DNA of 15,513 bases from Burkholderiales bacterium. GTDB taxonomy: Bacteria; Pseudomonadota; Gammaproteobacteria; Burkholderiales; JAEUMW01. The position numbers were made by a program, and so were the translations under genes. Of the stretch, positions 1-6,874 are shown piece after piece. Positions within the stretch are counted from its first letter, which is position 1. Every line of letters begins with the position of its first letter. The notes below the pieces were generated by a model that was not told the origin of the DNA, ran no database searches, and saw only the letters and a program-made list of their open reading frames with translations. The stretch covers positions 1-15,513 of the forward strand of contig JAEUMX010000462.1 in the NCBI GenBank assembly GCA_016791285.1, written 5' to 3'.

Positions 1-1236
1 CTCACCATGCAGCAGAACCAGAAGTACTTCCCGCTGTTCGACGGGCAGGGAAAGCTGCTGCCGAAGTTCCTGATCGTCAGCAACATGGAGGTCGAGGATC
101 CGTCCGCGATCGTCGACGGCAATCAGCGCGTGGTGCGGCCCCGCCTCGCCGATGCGAGGTTCTTTTTCGATCAGGATCGCAAGCAGAAGCTCGCTGCCCG
201 GGTGCCGCGACTTGGCGACATCGTCTTCCACAACAGGCTCGGCAGCCAGCTCGACCGCGTGCAGCGGATCACCCGGACCGCCGCCGCCATCGCCGACCGG
301 CTCGGCGCCAACGCCGGTCACGCGGAGCGCGCCGCGCATCTGTGCAAGGCCGATCTCCTGACCGGCATGGTCGGGGAGTTCCCCGAGCTGCAGGGCATCA
401 TGGGGACGCATTACGCCCGTCACGATGGCGAGCCGGAGCCGGTGGCACTCGCGATCGAGGCGCACTACCACCCGCGCTTCGCAAACGACACACTGCCCGA
501 TGACAACGTCGCGGCGGCCGTCGCGCTCGCGGACAAGCTCGATACCCTGGTCGGCATCTTCGGCATCGGACTGGGTCCCACCGGCGACAAGGATCCTTTC
601 GCCCTGCGCCGCCACGCGCTCGGCGTGCTGCGCATCCTGTTCGAGAAGGCGCTGCCGCTGGACCTCCTGGAGCTGCTGACACTGACGAAGAGCCAGTACG
701 CCCCCGAGGTGGTAGCGGACAGCGTCGTGGTGGACGTCCACCAGTTCATGCTGGAGCGGCTGCGCAACTACCTTCCGGAACGAGGCTTCACGGCCGCGGA
801 GATCGACGCCGTGGCGAGTCAGCACCCGACCCGCATCGACCTCGTGCTGCCGCGCCTCACGGCCGTCAAGAGCTTCCGCGGTCTGGCGGAAGCGCAGAGC
901 CTAGCCATCGCGAACAAGCGCATCCGCAACATCCTGCGCAAGACGGACGCGCCGCACGGCCGCGCGGACCTCGCCCTGCTCGTCGAGCCGGCCGAGAAGA
1001 CGCTCTTCGATACGCTGACCGGGCTCGAGCCCAAGGTGGCGAGCCTGATCGCGAACGAGGACTACGACGCTGCGCTCAGGCTCCTCGCGACCGCCCGCGA
1101 GCCCGTCGATCGTTTCTTCGACGAGGTGCTGGTGATGTGCGACGAGCCCCTCGTCCGCAGCAACCGACTGGCGCTGCTGAAGCAGCTCGGTGCGCTCATG
1201 AACCAGGTGGCGGACATCTCGAAGCTCGCGGTGTAA
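1..1236 (+). CDS. glyS: Glycine--tRNA ligase beta subunit, 3' part (5' end outside window)
   Basis: This is the C-terminal 411 residues of the beta chain of the bacterial alpha2beta2 glycyl-tRNA synthetase, which charges tRNA-Gly in the cytoplasm. The frame is open from the first base (ctc acc atg), and the family is about 690-700 residues long, so roughly the first 40% is missing on the left; the ATG at position 7 is internal. Recognisable family blocks are [40 protein letters not shown] and the HYHPRF segment of the central HD-like region. The C-terminal anticodon-binding domain ends with [19 protein letters not shown], a typical ending for this protein. The glyQ alpha-subunit gene is expected just upstream. 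A 70-base gap separates it from gmhB, and I see no terminator there. Family identity is secure. Confidence 0.97.
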   Translation, partial: LTMQQNQKYFPLFDGQGKLLPKFLIVSNMEVEDPSAIVDGNQRVVRPRLADARFFFDQDRKQKLAARVPRLGDIVFHNRLGSQLDRVQRITRTAAAIADRLGANAGHAERAAHLCKADLLTGMVGEFPELQGIMGTHYARHDGEPEPVALAIEAHYHPRFANDTLPDDNVAAAVALADKLDTLVGIFGIGLGPTGDKDPFALRRHALGVLRILFEKALPLDLLELLTLTKSQYAPEVVADSVVVDVHQFMLERLRNYLPERGFTAAEIDAVASQHPTRIDLVLPRLTAVKSFRGLAEAQSLAIANKRIRNILRKTDAPHGRADLALLVEPAEKTLFDTLTGLEPKVASLIANEDYDAALRLLATAREPVDRFFDEVLVMCDEPLVRSNRLALLKQLGALMNQVADISKLAV

Positions 1237-1269
1237 GAAGAGCGAGGGCAAGGGCGGAAGCGAGCAGGG

Positions 1270-1275
1270 TACAAT
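1270..1275 (+). promoter_or_regulatory. Candidate -10 box for gmhB
   Basis: TACAAT (5 of 6 matches to TATAAT) lies in the 70-base glyS-gmhB gap, 31 bases before the gmhB ATG. No recognisable -35 hexamer sits 16-18 bases upstream, so this is only a weak candidate. gmhB could equally be read through from glyS. Confidence 0.25.
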
Positions 1276-1306
1276 CAGTTCGGCTTCAACCGTTCCCACG
1301 TGTCAC

Positions 1307-1843
1307 ATGAAGATCGTCATCCTCGACCGCGACGGGGTCATCAACTTCGACAGCGCCCAGTTCATCAAGTCGCCGGCGGAGTGGAAACCCATCGCCGGCA
1401 GCCTGGAAGCGATCGCACGCCTCAACCAGGCCGGCTTCCGGGTCGTGGTGGCGTCGAACCAGTCGGGTGTGGGGCGGGGATTGCTCGACATGAGCACGCT
1501 GAACGAGATCAACGGCAAGATGCACAAGGCGCTTGCCCTGGTCGGCGGGCGCATCGACGCGGTGTTCTACTGCCCGCACGCCAGCGACGCCGACTGCGAG
1601 TGTCGCAAGCCGAAGCCGGGCATGCTGCATGAGATCGCGAAGCGCTTCAATGTCGATCTGGCGGGGGTGGCGAGCGTCGGCGACTCGCTGCGCGACCTCG
1701 AGGCCGCGGTCGCCGTGGGTGCACGTCCGTTCCTGGTCCTGACGGGCAAGGGCGCGAAGACGGCGGAGACCGGCGGATTGCCGCAAGGTACCGTCGTCGT
1801 CGAGAATCTCGCCCGGGCGGTGGATTTCATTCTCGCAGCATGA
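1307..1843 (+). CDS. gmhB: D-glycero-beta-D-manno-heptose 1,7-bisphosphate 7-phosphatase
   Basis: This is a HAD-superfamily phosphatase of 178 residues, the usual length. It removes the 7-phosphate from D,D-heptose 1,7-bisphosphate in the ADP-heptose pathway that supplies the LPS inner core. Visible motifs are the nucleophile/acid pair D7 and D9 in ILDRDG, motif II at VVASNQSGVGRG (48-58), the GmhB zinc site C89-x-H91 with C97-x-C99 (CPH...CEC) followed by RKPKPGML, and motif IV GDSLRDLEAA (125-134) for Mg2+ binding. The ATG has little Shine-Dalgarno sequence, but the protein begins exactly at the conserved first strand. Its stop overlaps the plsC start as ATGA, so the two are probably translationally coupled. 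glyS-gmhB-plsC is a common betaproteobacterial order. A related histidinol-phosphatase activity is less likely because of the full heptose-type zinc loop and this context. Confidence 0.95.
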   Translation: MKIVILDRDGVINFDSAQFIKSPAEWKPIAGSLEAIARLNQAGFRVVVASNQSGVGRGLLDMSTLNEINGKMHKALALVGGRIDAVFYCPHASDADCECRKPKPGMLHEIAKRFNVDLAGVASVGDSLRDLEAAVAVGARPFLVLTGKGAKTAETGGLPQGTVVVENLARAVDFILAA

Positions 1844-2577
1844 GGCAGATCTCCGCCGTCCTCCGTTCGAGCCTCTATCTGCTGCTGCAGGCGATCATCA
1901 CCCCGCCCTACGCGCTCGCCGTGCTCGCGACGTTCCCGCTGCCGCCGCTCTCCCGCTATCACTTCATCAGCTACTGGGCGAAGACCATGGTCTGGCTCGC
2001 CCGCGTGGTGCTGGGGATAAGATTCGACGTCACCGGCCGCGAGAACATTCCCGGCGCGCCATCCATCATCATGTCGAAGCACCAGTCCGCCTGGGAGACG
2101 ATGGTGCTGCAGGTGCTGTTTCCGCCCCACGTGTACGTAATCAAGCGCGAGCTGCTGCGCATCCCGTTCTTCGGCTGGGCCCTGGCCCTGATGTCCCCGA
2201 TCGCCATCGACCGCGGCGCCGGCATGCGCAGCATCAAGGACACCTTGCGCCAGGGACGCGAGCGGCTCGCGCAGGGCTTTTCCGTCGTCATCTTCCCGGA
2301 GGGTACGCGCGTGGCGCCCGGCGAGCGCGGGAAGTATCAGACCGGTGGCGCTTGGCTCGCCTGCAAGACGGCCGCGCCGGTAGTGCCGATCGCCCACAAC
2401 GCTGGCGAGCTCTGGGGCCGCAACGCGCTGATCCGGTATCCGGGCCTCATCACCGTCGTGATCGGCGCGCCCATCGACACGAAAGGGCTCGAACCCGAGG
2501 CGCTCACGCGCCGCGTCGAGGCGTGGATCGAGGGCGAGATGGCGCGCATCGACGGCACGGCAGCGGACGCCGCGTGA
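1840..2577 (+). CDS. plsC: 1-acyl-sn-glycerol-3-phosphate acyltransferase (lysophosphatidate acyltransferase)
   Basis: This 245-residue PlsC-family acyltransferase makes phosphatidic acid from lysophosphatidic acid at the inner membrane. A hydrophobic N-terminus (about 10-35) can anchor it. Motif I appears as H81-QSAW-E86: the usual HX4D carries Glu in place of Asp, a variant I recall as common in proteobacterial members with the KHQSAWET sequence. Motif II lies around KRELLRIPFFGW (102-113), motif III is FPEGTR (152-157), and motif IV is the AAPVVPIAHNAG stretch. The start overlaps the gmhB stop (ATGA) and has no clear Shine-Dalgarno sequence, consistent with coupling. The stop overlaps the GTG proposed for the next gene. 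Substrate preference cannot be read from the sequence, and some paralogues act on other lyso-lipids. Confidence 0.93.
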   Translation: MRQISAVLRSSLYLLLQAIITPPYALAVLATFPLPPLSRYHFISYWAKTMVWLARVVLGIRFDVTGRENIPGAPSIIMSKHQSAWETMVLQVLFPPHVYVIKRELLRIPFFGWALALMSPIAIDRGAGMRSIKDTLRQGRERLAQGFSVVIFPEGTRVAPGERGKYQTGGAWLACKTAAPVVPIAHNAGELWGRNALIRYPGLITVVIGAPIDTKGLEPEALTRRVEAWIEGEMARIDGTAADAA

Positions 2578-3314
2578 AGCCGCCCGACCGTATCGAGGAG
2601 AGTCGGACCGTGCGCCTGGGCGACGCCGAGGTGGCCTTCCGCCTGCGGCGCAGTGCCCGGCGCCGCAGTGTCAGCCTGCATATCGACGAGCGCGGCCTGA
2701 CGGTGAGCGTTCCGTGGCGCTGCCCGGAGCAGCGCGTCCTGAGCGCGCTGCGCGAAGCCGAACAGTGGGTACTGAAGCGCCTCGCAGCGTGGACCCGTCA
2801 GCTTCCCGCCCCGTTGACCTGGCGCACTGGCGAGACGTTGCAGTATCTCGGCCGCCCCCTGACGCTGGAAATCGCGCTCTCCGCGGGTCGACCGCGCGCG
2901 GCCCGGCTGCACGACCGGCTGCTCGTCACCGTACCGGACCCCTCCGATACGCCGAGCGTGAAGAAGCTCGGCGTGAAGTGGCTGCGCGCCGCCGCGCTGG
3001 AAGTATTCACCGAGCATGCGGCGCGTCTAGCCCCGGGCATGGGCGTCGCGGCGCCGCGGATCTTTCTCTCGAGCGCCCGCACCCGCTGGGGGAGCTGCAA
3101 CAGCGACGGCTCGATCCGCCTGAACTGGCGACTGGTCCAGGCGCACGAGGCGCTGATCGAGTACGTGGTCGTCCACGAGCTCGCCCATTTTCACGAGATG
3201 AACCACGGTCCGCGGTTCTGGGGTCACGTGGGGCGGGTGTGTCCGGATCACCGGGCGCGGCGCGCGGAGCTGAACGAGGTCGGACGTCGCCTGCTGCTCA
3301 TGCCGGTACCCTGA
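2574..3314 (+). CDS. YgjP-like DUF45 zinc metallopeptidase (M48/SprT-like)
   Basis: This 246-residue protein belongs to the DUF45/YgjP family of predicted zinc-dependent hydrolases. The N-terminal half carries the family's beta-rich region (LRRSARRRSVSLHIDERGLTVSVP, given here as key residues 24-47). The C-terminal half has RWGSCN (171-176) and the metal site H201-E-L-A-H205 with a third ligand H211 in EMNHGPRFW. The catalytic residues are therefore complete, and the protein is predicted soluble and cytoplasmic. The chosen start is a GTG overlapping the plsC stop (GTGA). A second in-frame GTG at 2610 has a better Shine-Dalgarno sequence (GAGGAG, nine bases upstream) and would shorten the protein by 12 residues. 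Its substrate is unknown. Family members often sit downstream of plsC in betaproteobacteria, as I recall. The identity is good, the biological role open. Confidence 0.9.
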   Translation: MKPPDRIEESRTVRLGDAEVAFRLRRSARRRSVSLHIDERGLTVSVPWRCPEQRVLSALREAEQWVLKRLAAWTRQLPAPLTWRTGETLQYLGRPLTLEIALSAGRPRAARLHDRLLVTVPDPSDTPSVKKLGVKWLRAAALEVFTEHAARLAPGMGVAAPRIFLSSARTRWGSCNSDGSIRLNWRLVQAHEALIEYVVVHELAHFHEMNHGPRFWGHVGRVCPDHRARRAELNEVGRRLLLMPVP

Positions 3315-3332
3315 GGCGACCAGGCACCCCCG

Positions 3333-3338
3333 TATAAT
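3333..3338 (+). promoter_or_regulatory. Perfect -10 box (TATAAT) in front of lptM
   Basis: A consensus TATAAT ends six bases before the lptM ATG. Transcription normally starts about seven bases after the -10 box, which would place the first transcribed base at or beside the A of the ATG. No Shine-Dalgarno sequence precedes the ATG. The -35 region (about 3309-3316) overlaps the stop of the preceding gene and is not consensus. It would drive lptM-lysA. Confidence 0.6.
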
Positions 3339-3344
3339 TCCGCC

Positions 3345-3635
3345 ATGCGCCGCCTCGCCTGCCTCATCGCCCTCCTCCTCTGCGCACAAGGCTGCGGCAT
3401 CAAGGGTCCGCTCTACATCGAGACGCCCGACCAAAGAAAAAAGGCGGAGGAGCGCCGCGAGCGGCGCGAGGCGGCCAAGCAGCGCGACCAGCAGCAGGGC
3501 GCTGCGCCGGCGGCGGCCCGGTCAGCAGCGCAAACGCCGCCACCGGCGGCCAGCACGACCGATTCCGAGCGCACCCCCGCACCGGAGCTCACCGTCACCG
3601 ACGAGCCGTTCGGATTGTCGGCACCACCGCAGTGA
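3345..3635 (+). CDS. lptM: LptM/YifL-type small outer-membrane lipoprotein
   Basis: This is a 96-residue lipoprotein. A short signal peptide (MRR, then a Leu/Ala-rich core) ends in the lipobox CAQG-C17, followed at once by GIKGPLY, the hallmark CGxKGPLY block of the YifL/LptM family. In E. coli LptM assists oxidative maturation of the LPS translocon LptD; the same role here is inferred. The rest is a Lys/Arg/Glu-rich stretch, then a Pro/Ala/Thr-rich low-complexity tail, probably disordered, and longer than in E. coli YifL. The ATG lies just after a TATAAT and has no Shine-Dalgarno sequence; no other in-frame start exists before the signal peptide. The stop overlaps the lysA GTG (GTGA). A small lipoprotein of this type next to lysA/dapF is a familiar proteobacterial arrangement. 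Confidence 0.88.
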   Translation: MRRLACLIALLLCAQGCGIKGPLYIETPDQRKKAEERRERREAAKQRDQQQGAAPAAARSAAQTPPPAASTTDSERTPAPELTVTDEPFGLSAPPQ

Positions 3636-4894
3636 CGACTGCTCAGGTGGGTCAGTTCAGCTATCGCGACGGCGTACTCTGCGCTGAATCGGTTTCACTC
3701 CCGACCATTGCGCAGGCGGTCGGTACGCCATGCTTCGTGTATTCACGCGCCGCGCTGACTGACGCCTTCGAGGCGTACTCGAATGCCTTCGCGGACACCC
3801 GCACCCTCGTCTGCTACGCCGCGAAGGCGAACAGCAACCTCGCCATACTCGATCTGTTCGCGCGGCTCGGCAGCGGCTTCGACATCGTCTCCGGCGGCGA
3901 ACTCGCGCGTGTGCTGGCGGCGGGCGGATCGCCGGCGCGCGTCGTTTTTTCCGGCGTCGGCAAGAGCGAGGCGGAAATGCGCTTCGCGCTCGAGCACGAC
4001 ATCCTCTGCTTCAACGTCGAATCGGCGTCCGAGCTCGAGCGCCTGAATCGGGTCGCAGCAGCGATGGGCAAGGTTGCGCCCGTGTCCTTTCGCGTCAATC
4101 CGGACGTCGATCCCGGGACGCACCCGTACATCTCCACCGGGCTCAAGGAAAGCAAGTTCGGGGTGGCGCACGGGGATGCCTTCGGGCTCTATCTGCGCGC
4201 GCGCGACCTCGCGCACGTGCGCACCGTCGGCCTCGACTGCCACATCGGGTCGCAGATCACCGAACTGTCGCCCTACGTGGATGCGCTCGACCGCATGCTC
4301 GATCTCCTCGTGCGACTGGCAGCGGCCGGGATAACTCTCGAGCACATCGACCTGGGCGGCGGCATCGGCATCCGCTACCAGGACGAGCAGCCGCTCGCGC
4401 TGCCGGACTATGCGCGCGCCATCGGTGAGCGGATGGCCGGGCGGCGGGAACGGCTGGTTCTGGAGCCCGGCCGGTCCCTGGTCGGCAACGGTGGACTACT
4501 GCTCACACGCATCGAGTATCTGAAGCACGGCGCGGGAAAGCGCTTTGCCGTGGTCGACGCCGCGATGAACGACTTGATGCGGCCGGCCCTCTACGACGCG
4601 TATCACGCCGTGCTGCCGGTCGCCGAGCAATCCAGCGCCGCACCGAACATCTACGACGTGGTCGGGCCGATATGCGAGAGCGGCGACTTCCTGGCGCGCG
4701 AGCGCCGCCTCGCGGTGGCCGAGGGCGACCTGATCGCGATCATGTCGGCCGGGGCCTACGGCATGAGCATGAGCTCGAACTACAACACCCGTCCGCGCGC
4801 CGCGGAAGTGATGGCAGACGGCGCCGCCTGGGCCTTGATCCGGGATCGCGAGACGATTGCCGACCTCTTCGCGCACGAGCATCTGCTGCCGTAG
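3632..4894 (+). CDS. lysA: Diaminopimelate decarboxylase
   Basis: This 420-residue PLP enzyme carries out the last step of lysine synthesis, decarboxylating meso-diaminopimelate in the cytoplasm. It is a fold-type III decarboxylase: a TIM barrel carries the PLP lysine K65 in CYAAKANSN, HIGSQITE (204-211), the phosphate-binding LGGGIGI (241-247) and EPGRSLVGNGG (278-288). The C-terminal beta domain has the catalytic cysteine C348 in GPICESGDF and the substrate-site AYGMSMSSNYNTRPR. Length and motifs are complete. The start is a GTG overlapping the lptM stop, without a clear Shine-Dalgarno sequence, so translation probably depends on lptM. dapF, which often follows lysA, is not here; a hairpin and then the histone-like gene come next. 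No lysine riboswitch is visible upstream. Confidence 0.97.
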   Translation: MTTAQVGQFSYRDGVLCAESVSLPTIAQAVGTPCFVYSRAALTDAFEAYSNAFADTRTLVCYAAKANSNLAILDLFARLGSGFDIVSGGELARVLAAGGSPARVVFSGVGKSEAEMRFALEHDILCFNVESASELERLNRVAAAMGKVAPVSFRVNPDVDPGTHPYISTGLKESKFGVAHGDAFGLYLRARDLAHVRTVGLDCHIGSQITELSPYVDALDRMLDLLVRLAAAGITLEHIDLGGGIGIRYQDEQPLALPDYARAIGERMAGRRERLVLEPGRSLVGNGGLLLTRIEYLKHGAGKRFAVVDAAMNDLMRPALYDAYHAVLPVAEQSSAAPNIYDVVGPICESGDFLARERRLAVAEGDLIAIMSAGAYGMSMSSNYNTRPRAAEVMADGAAWALIRDRETIADLFAHEHLLP

Positions 4895-4916
4895 CGGATA
4901 CGCCATCGGCGTCCTG

Positions 4917-4936
4917 GTGGCGATCGACGCCACTTT
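4917..4936 (+). terminator. Weak hairpin after lysA, possible terminator
   Basis: A 6-bp perfect stem (GTGGCG / CGCCAC) with a 5-base loop lies 22 bases after the lysA stop and is followed by only three T residues. It could attenuate or end the lptM-lysA message, but the short T run makes it weak. Confidence 0.35.
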
Positions 4937-4961
4937 CCGCGACGGAATCGTGGCGAAATTG

Positions 4962-4991
4962 TTGTGCCCGCATTGCATACGTGCCTAAAAT
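4962..4991 (+). promoter_or_regulatory. Candidate sigma-70 promoter for the histone-like gene
   Basis: TTGTGC (4962-4967), an 18-base spacer and TAAAAT (4986-4991, 5 of 6 to consensus) lie in the otherwise empty 211-base lysA-histone gap. The local AT content is higher than in neighbouring DNA. The predicted start near 4998 would give a leader of about 107 bases before the ATG at 5106. I see nothing else certain in this gap. Confidence 0.5.
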
Positions 4992-5105
4992 CCGATTGGC
5001 GCGGTATGTCGGCGCGTTTTCGATGATACGCGCATGCGCTACGGGCTGCCTGAGAGCTTTCATGGGTGGCGCACGAAGTTGGGTTCCCTCGGAGGACCAG
5101 ACCAA

Positions 5106-5612
5106 ATGGAGACATTGATGGCAGAGCCAGGAGCGAAAAAAACCGCGGTACGGAAGCCTGCAGCGAAAAAGGCCACGGCGCGGAAACCGGCAGCGAAGAA
5201 GGCTGCGGGCACGGTCCGCAAGGCGGCGGCCAAGAAAGTGTTGAAGAAGGTCGCCAGGAAGCCGGTAGCGAAAAAGGCGGCAGCGCCTGCAAAGAAGGCG
5301 GCAGCCAAGAAACCAGCGCGCAAGACTGTCGTGAAGAAGGCCGCCAGCACAGCCAGGAAGTCAGTCGCAAAGAAAGCGGCGCCTGCCAAGAAGGCAGCCG
5401 CGAAGACGCCAGCGCGCAAGACTGTAGCGAAGAAACCCGCCGCCGCCCGGAAAGCGGTCGCGAAGAAGGCAGTGACCAAGGCTGCCCCGCGCAAGGCCAA
5501 CGGCGCAGCGAAGAAGAGCGCCGCGACCAGGATCACCACCCGGCGCCGCACGACGGCAAAGAAGACTGTCGCAAAGGTCGCGCGTCGGCCGCGCGCCACT
5601 GCAGGCGCCTGA
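5106..5612 (+). CDS. Histone H1-like Lys/Ala-rich nucleoid protein
   Basis: This 168-residue protein consists almost entirely of Lys, Ala, Arg, Pro, Thr and Val in repeats of the AAKKxxA/KPAAKK type, like the C-terminal tail of eukaryotic histone H1. It resembles the bacterial H1-like proteins found in Bordetella and other betaproteobacteria. It has no cysteine, no hydrophobic segment and no globular domain, is strongly basic, and probably binds DNA non-specifically in the nucleoid. Residues 60-91 are repeated at 92-122. The start is uncertain: ATG 5106 has GGAGG ten bases upstream, while ATG 5118 (protein beginning MAEPGAKK) has GGAG six bases upstream. It is flanked by its own candidate promoter and a strong terminator, so it is likely monocistronic. 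The resemblance to AlgP/PhaF-type repeat tails is compositional. Function is inferred from composition only. Confidence 0.88.
   Translation: METLMAEPGAKKTAVRKPAAKKATARKPAAKKAAGTVRKAAAKKVLKKVARKPVAKKAAAPAKKAAAKKPARKTVVKKAASTARKSVAKKAAPAKKAAAKTPARKTVAKKPAAARKAVAKKAVTKAAPRKANGAAKKSAATRITTRRRTTAKKTVAKVARRPRATAGA
5283..5471 (+). repeat. Tandem duplication of about 95 bp inside the histone-like gene
   Basis: Two adjacent units, 5283-5378 and 5379-5471, encode closely similar 32- and 31-residue segments. Both begin APAKKAAAK, continue PARKTV, and end V-A-K-K-A. DNA identity is high in the first half (gcgcgcaagactgt occurs in both). The second copy has lost one codon. It looks like slippage or unequal exchange in a low-complexity gene. 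Confidence 0.75.
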
Positions 5613-5636
5613 AGGAGGAGGCTTCCCCTTACCCCG

Positions 5637-5667
5637 CCCCCGGGGCGTCAGCGCCTCGGGGGTTTTT
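5637..5667 (+). terminator. Strong intrinsic terminator after the histone-like gene
   Basis: An 11-bp GC-rich stem (5637-5647 with 5652-5662, one G-T wobble) has a 4-base TCAG loop and is followed directly by TTTTT and a T-rich stretch. It lies 25 bases after the stop codon and separates this gene from the efflux genes. Confidence 0.92.
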
Positions 5668-5730
5668 GTTGTTTCCGTCGCCTGCGCCGCCCGGTTGCCG
5701 ACCCGTGTCACGCCGTGCAAGATTCGGTAC

Positions 5731-5742
5731 GCGCACGTGCGC
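5731..5742. promoter_or_regulatory. Perfect 12-bp palindrome upstream of the efflux genes
   Basis: GCGCACGTGCGC is its own reverse complement and ends 37 bases before the adaptor ATG. A weak promoter-like pair, TTGCCG (5695-5700) and CAAGAT (5718-5723) with 17-base spacing, lies just upstream, so the palindrome would fall at the start of the transcript, where repressor operators often lie. Such palindromes also arise by chance in GC-rich DNA. No regulator gene is adjacent. Confidence 0.25.
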
Positions 5743-5779
5743 TGGCTCGTTCTGACCGAGATCGCCTCCATATTCCTCC

Positions 5780-6874
5780 ATGACGTTGCCGCTTCGCATC
5801 GCGTCGGTCGTGCTACCGCTGCTGACGCTCGCGGCACTCGGCGGTTGTAGCGAACCGTCCGGGCCCCAGCGCACCACGGCACCGCCCGCGACCCTCATCA
5901 CCGTGGTCCAGGCAACCGTTGCTCCGCTCGACGTGGTCGAGCGCGCGGTCGGGCGCCTCGAAAGCGTGGTCGATCCCAAGGTGGCGGCCGAGGTGCCTGG
6001 GCGCGTCACCGAAGTGCGGGCGCGCGCCGGCAAGGACGTGAAGGCGGGCGAGGTGATGGCGCGCATCGACAGCCGCGATCTCGATCTGTCGCGCAGCGTC
6101 ACGCAGGCGGAGATCAACCGCATCGAGGCCCTGCTCGCCAATCAGCAGCGGATCGTCGCACGCAACGAGCAACTGGTCGGCAAGGGGTTCGTGTCCCAGA
6201 ACGTGGTCGAGGACTCCATCGCGCAGTCGAAGGCGCTGCGCGAGCAGCTCGAAGGGGCGCGCGCGCAGCTCGCGATCACCGAACGCAACCTCTCGAAGAC
6301 GCGCGTGATCGCTCCGGTGGATGCGCGCGTCCAGACGCAGATCGTGGCGCCTGGGGATTACGTGAAAGTCGGCGACGCCATGTTCGAGATCGTCTCGTTG
6401 AAGCGCCTGCGCGCGCACGTGCCGTTTCCCGAGACTGCGGCAGCACGGGTGAGAATCGGTCTTCCGGTGCGTCTCACCACGCCGACCGCGCCGGGCGAGA
6501 CCGTCACCGGCACCGTGAGCGACATCAAGCCGGTGGTAGGTGCGAGCAGCCGCGCGGTCGAGGCCCTGGTGCGCTTCGACAATCCCGGCAACTGGCAGCC
6601 GGGGGCGAGCGTGAACGCCGAGGTCGTCATCGCCGCGCGTCCGAAAGCCGTGCTCGTGCCCGAGACGAGCGTCGTGATGCGACCAGCCGGCAAGGTCGTG
6701 TACTTGATCGAAGACGGCAAGGCGCGGGCGCGCGTCGTCGAGACCGGTGTGCGCAGCGCCGGCCAGATCGAGGTGACGAAGGGCCTGACGGGCGGCGAGA
6801 CCGTCGCACGCGACGGCGCCGGCTTCCTGACCGACGGCGCTAGCGTGAAGGTGAAGGAGACGTCCTCGCAGTGA
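5780..6874 (+). CDS. RND efflux periplasmic adaptor lipoprotein (membrane fusion protein)
   Basis: This 364-residue HlyD/AcrA-type adaptor links an RND pump to an outer-membrane channel. A signal peptide (about 1-22) ends in lipobox LGG-C23, so the mature protein should be lipid-anchored. Domains in order are a first lipoyl half (VAAEVPGRVTEV, ARAGKDVKAGEVMARID, about 66-98), an alpha-helical hairpin with heptad character (about 103-172), a second lipoyl half (RVIAPVDARVQ...VAPGDYVKVGD, 175-199), a beta barrel (about 205-285) and a membrane-proximal domain to the end. The ATG is the only start in front of the signal peptide, but it has no Shine-Dalgarno sequence (the preceding bases are pyrimidine-rich). 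The stop overlaps the GTG of the pump gene (GTGA), so the two are co-expressed. The substrate cannot be told from sequence. Confidence 0.94.
   Translation: MTLPLRIASVVLPLLTLAALGGCSEPSGPQRTTAPPATLITVVQATVAPLDVVERAVGRLESVVDPKVAAEVPGRVTEVRARAGKDVKAGEVMARIDSRDLDLSRSVTQAEINRIEALLANQQRIVARNEQLVGKGFVSQNVVEDSIAQSKALREQLEGARAQLAITERNLSKTRVIAPVDARVQTQIVAPGDYVKVGDAMFEIVSLKRLRAHVPFPETAAARVRIGLPVRLTTPTAPGETVTGTVSDIKPVVGASSRAVEALVRFDNPGNWQPGASVNAEVVIAARPKAVLVPETSVVMRPAGKVVYLIEDGKARARVVETGVRSAGQIEVTKGLTGGETVARDGAGFLTDGASVKVKETSSQ

Noticed and set aside
3315..3344. Lysine riboswitch or attenuator for lptM-lysA
   Set aside because: Only 30 bases separate the preceding stop from lptM, and lptM abuts lysA, so no room exists for a leader RNA.
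5066..5755. Second plus-strand frame through the histone-like gene (229 codons, Glu/Gly/Ser-rich)
   Set aside because: It is the shifted reading of aag/gcg repeats and runs through the strong terminator and into the next leader.
2574..6874. Repeated GTGA start/stop overlaps (2574, 3632, 6871) as a special signal
   Set aside because: Four-base overlaps are common in dense GC-rich bacterial operons and need no special explanation.
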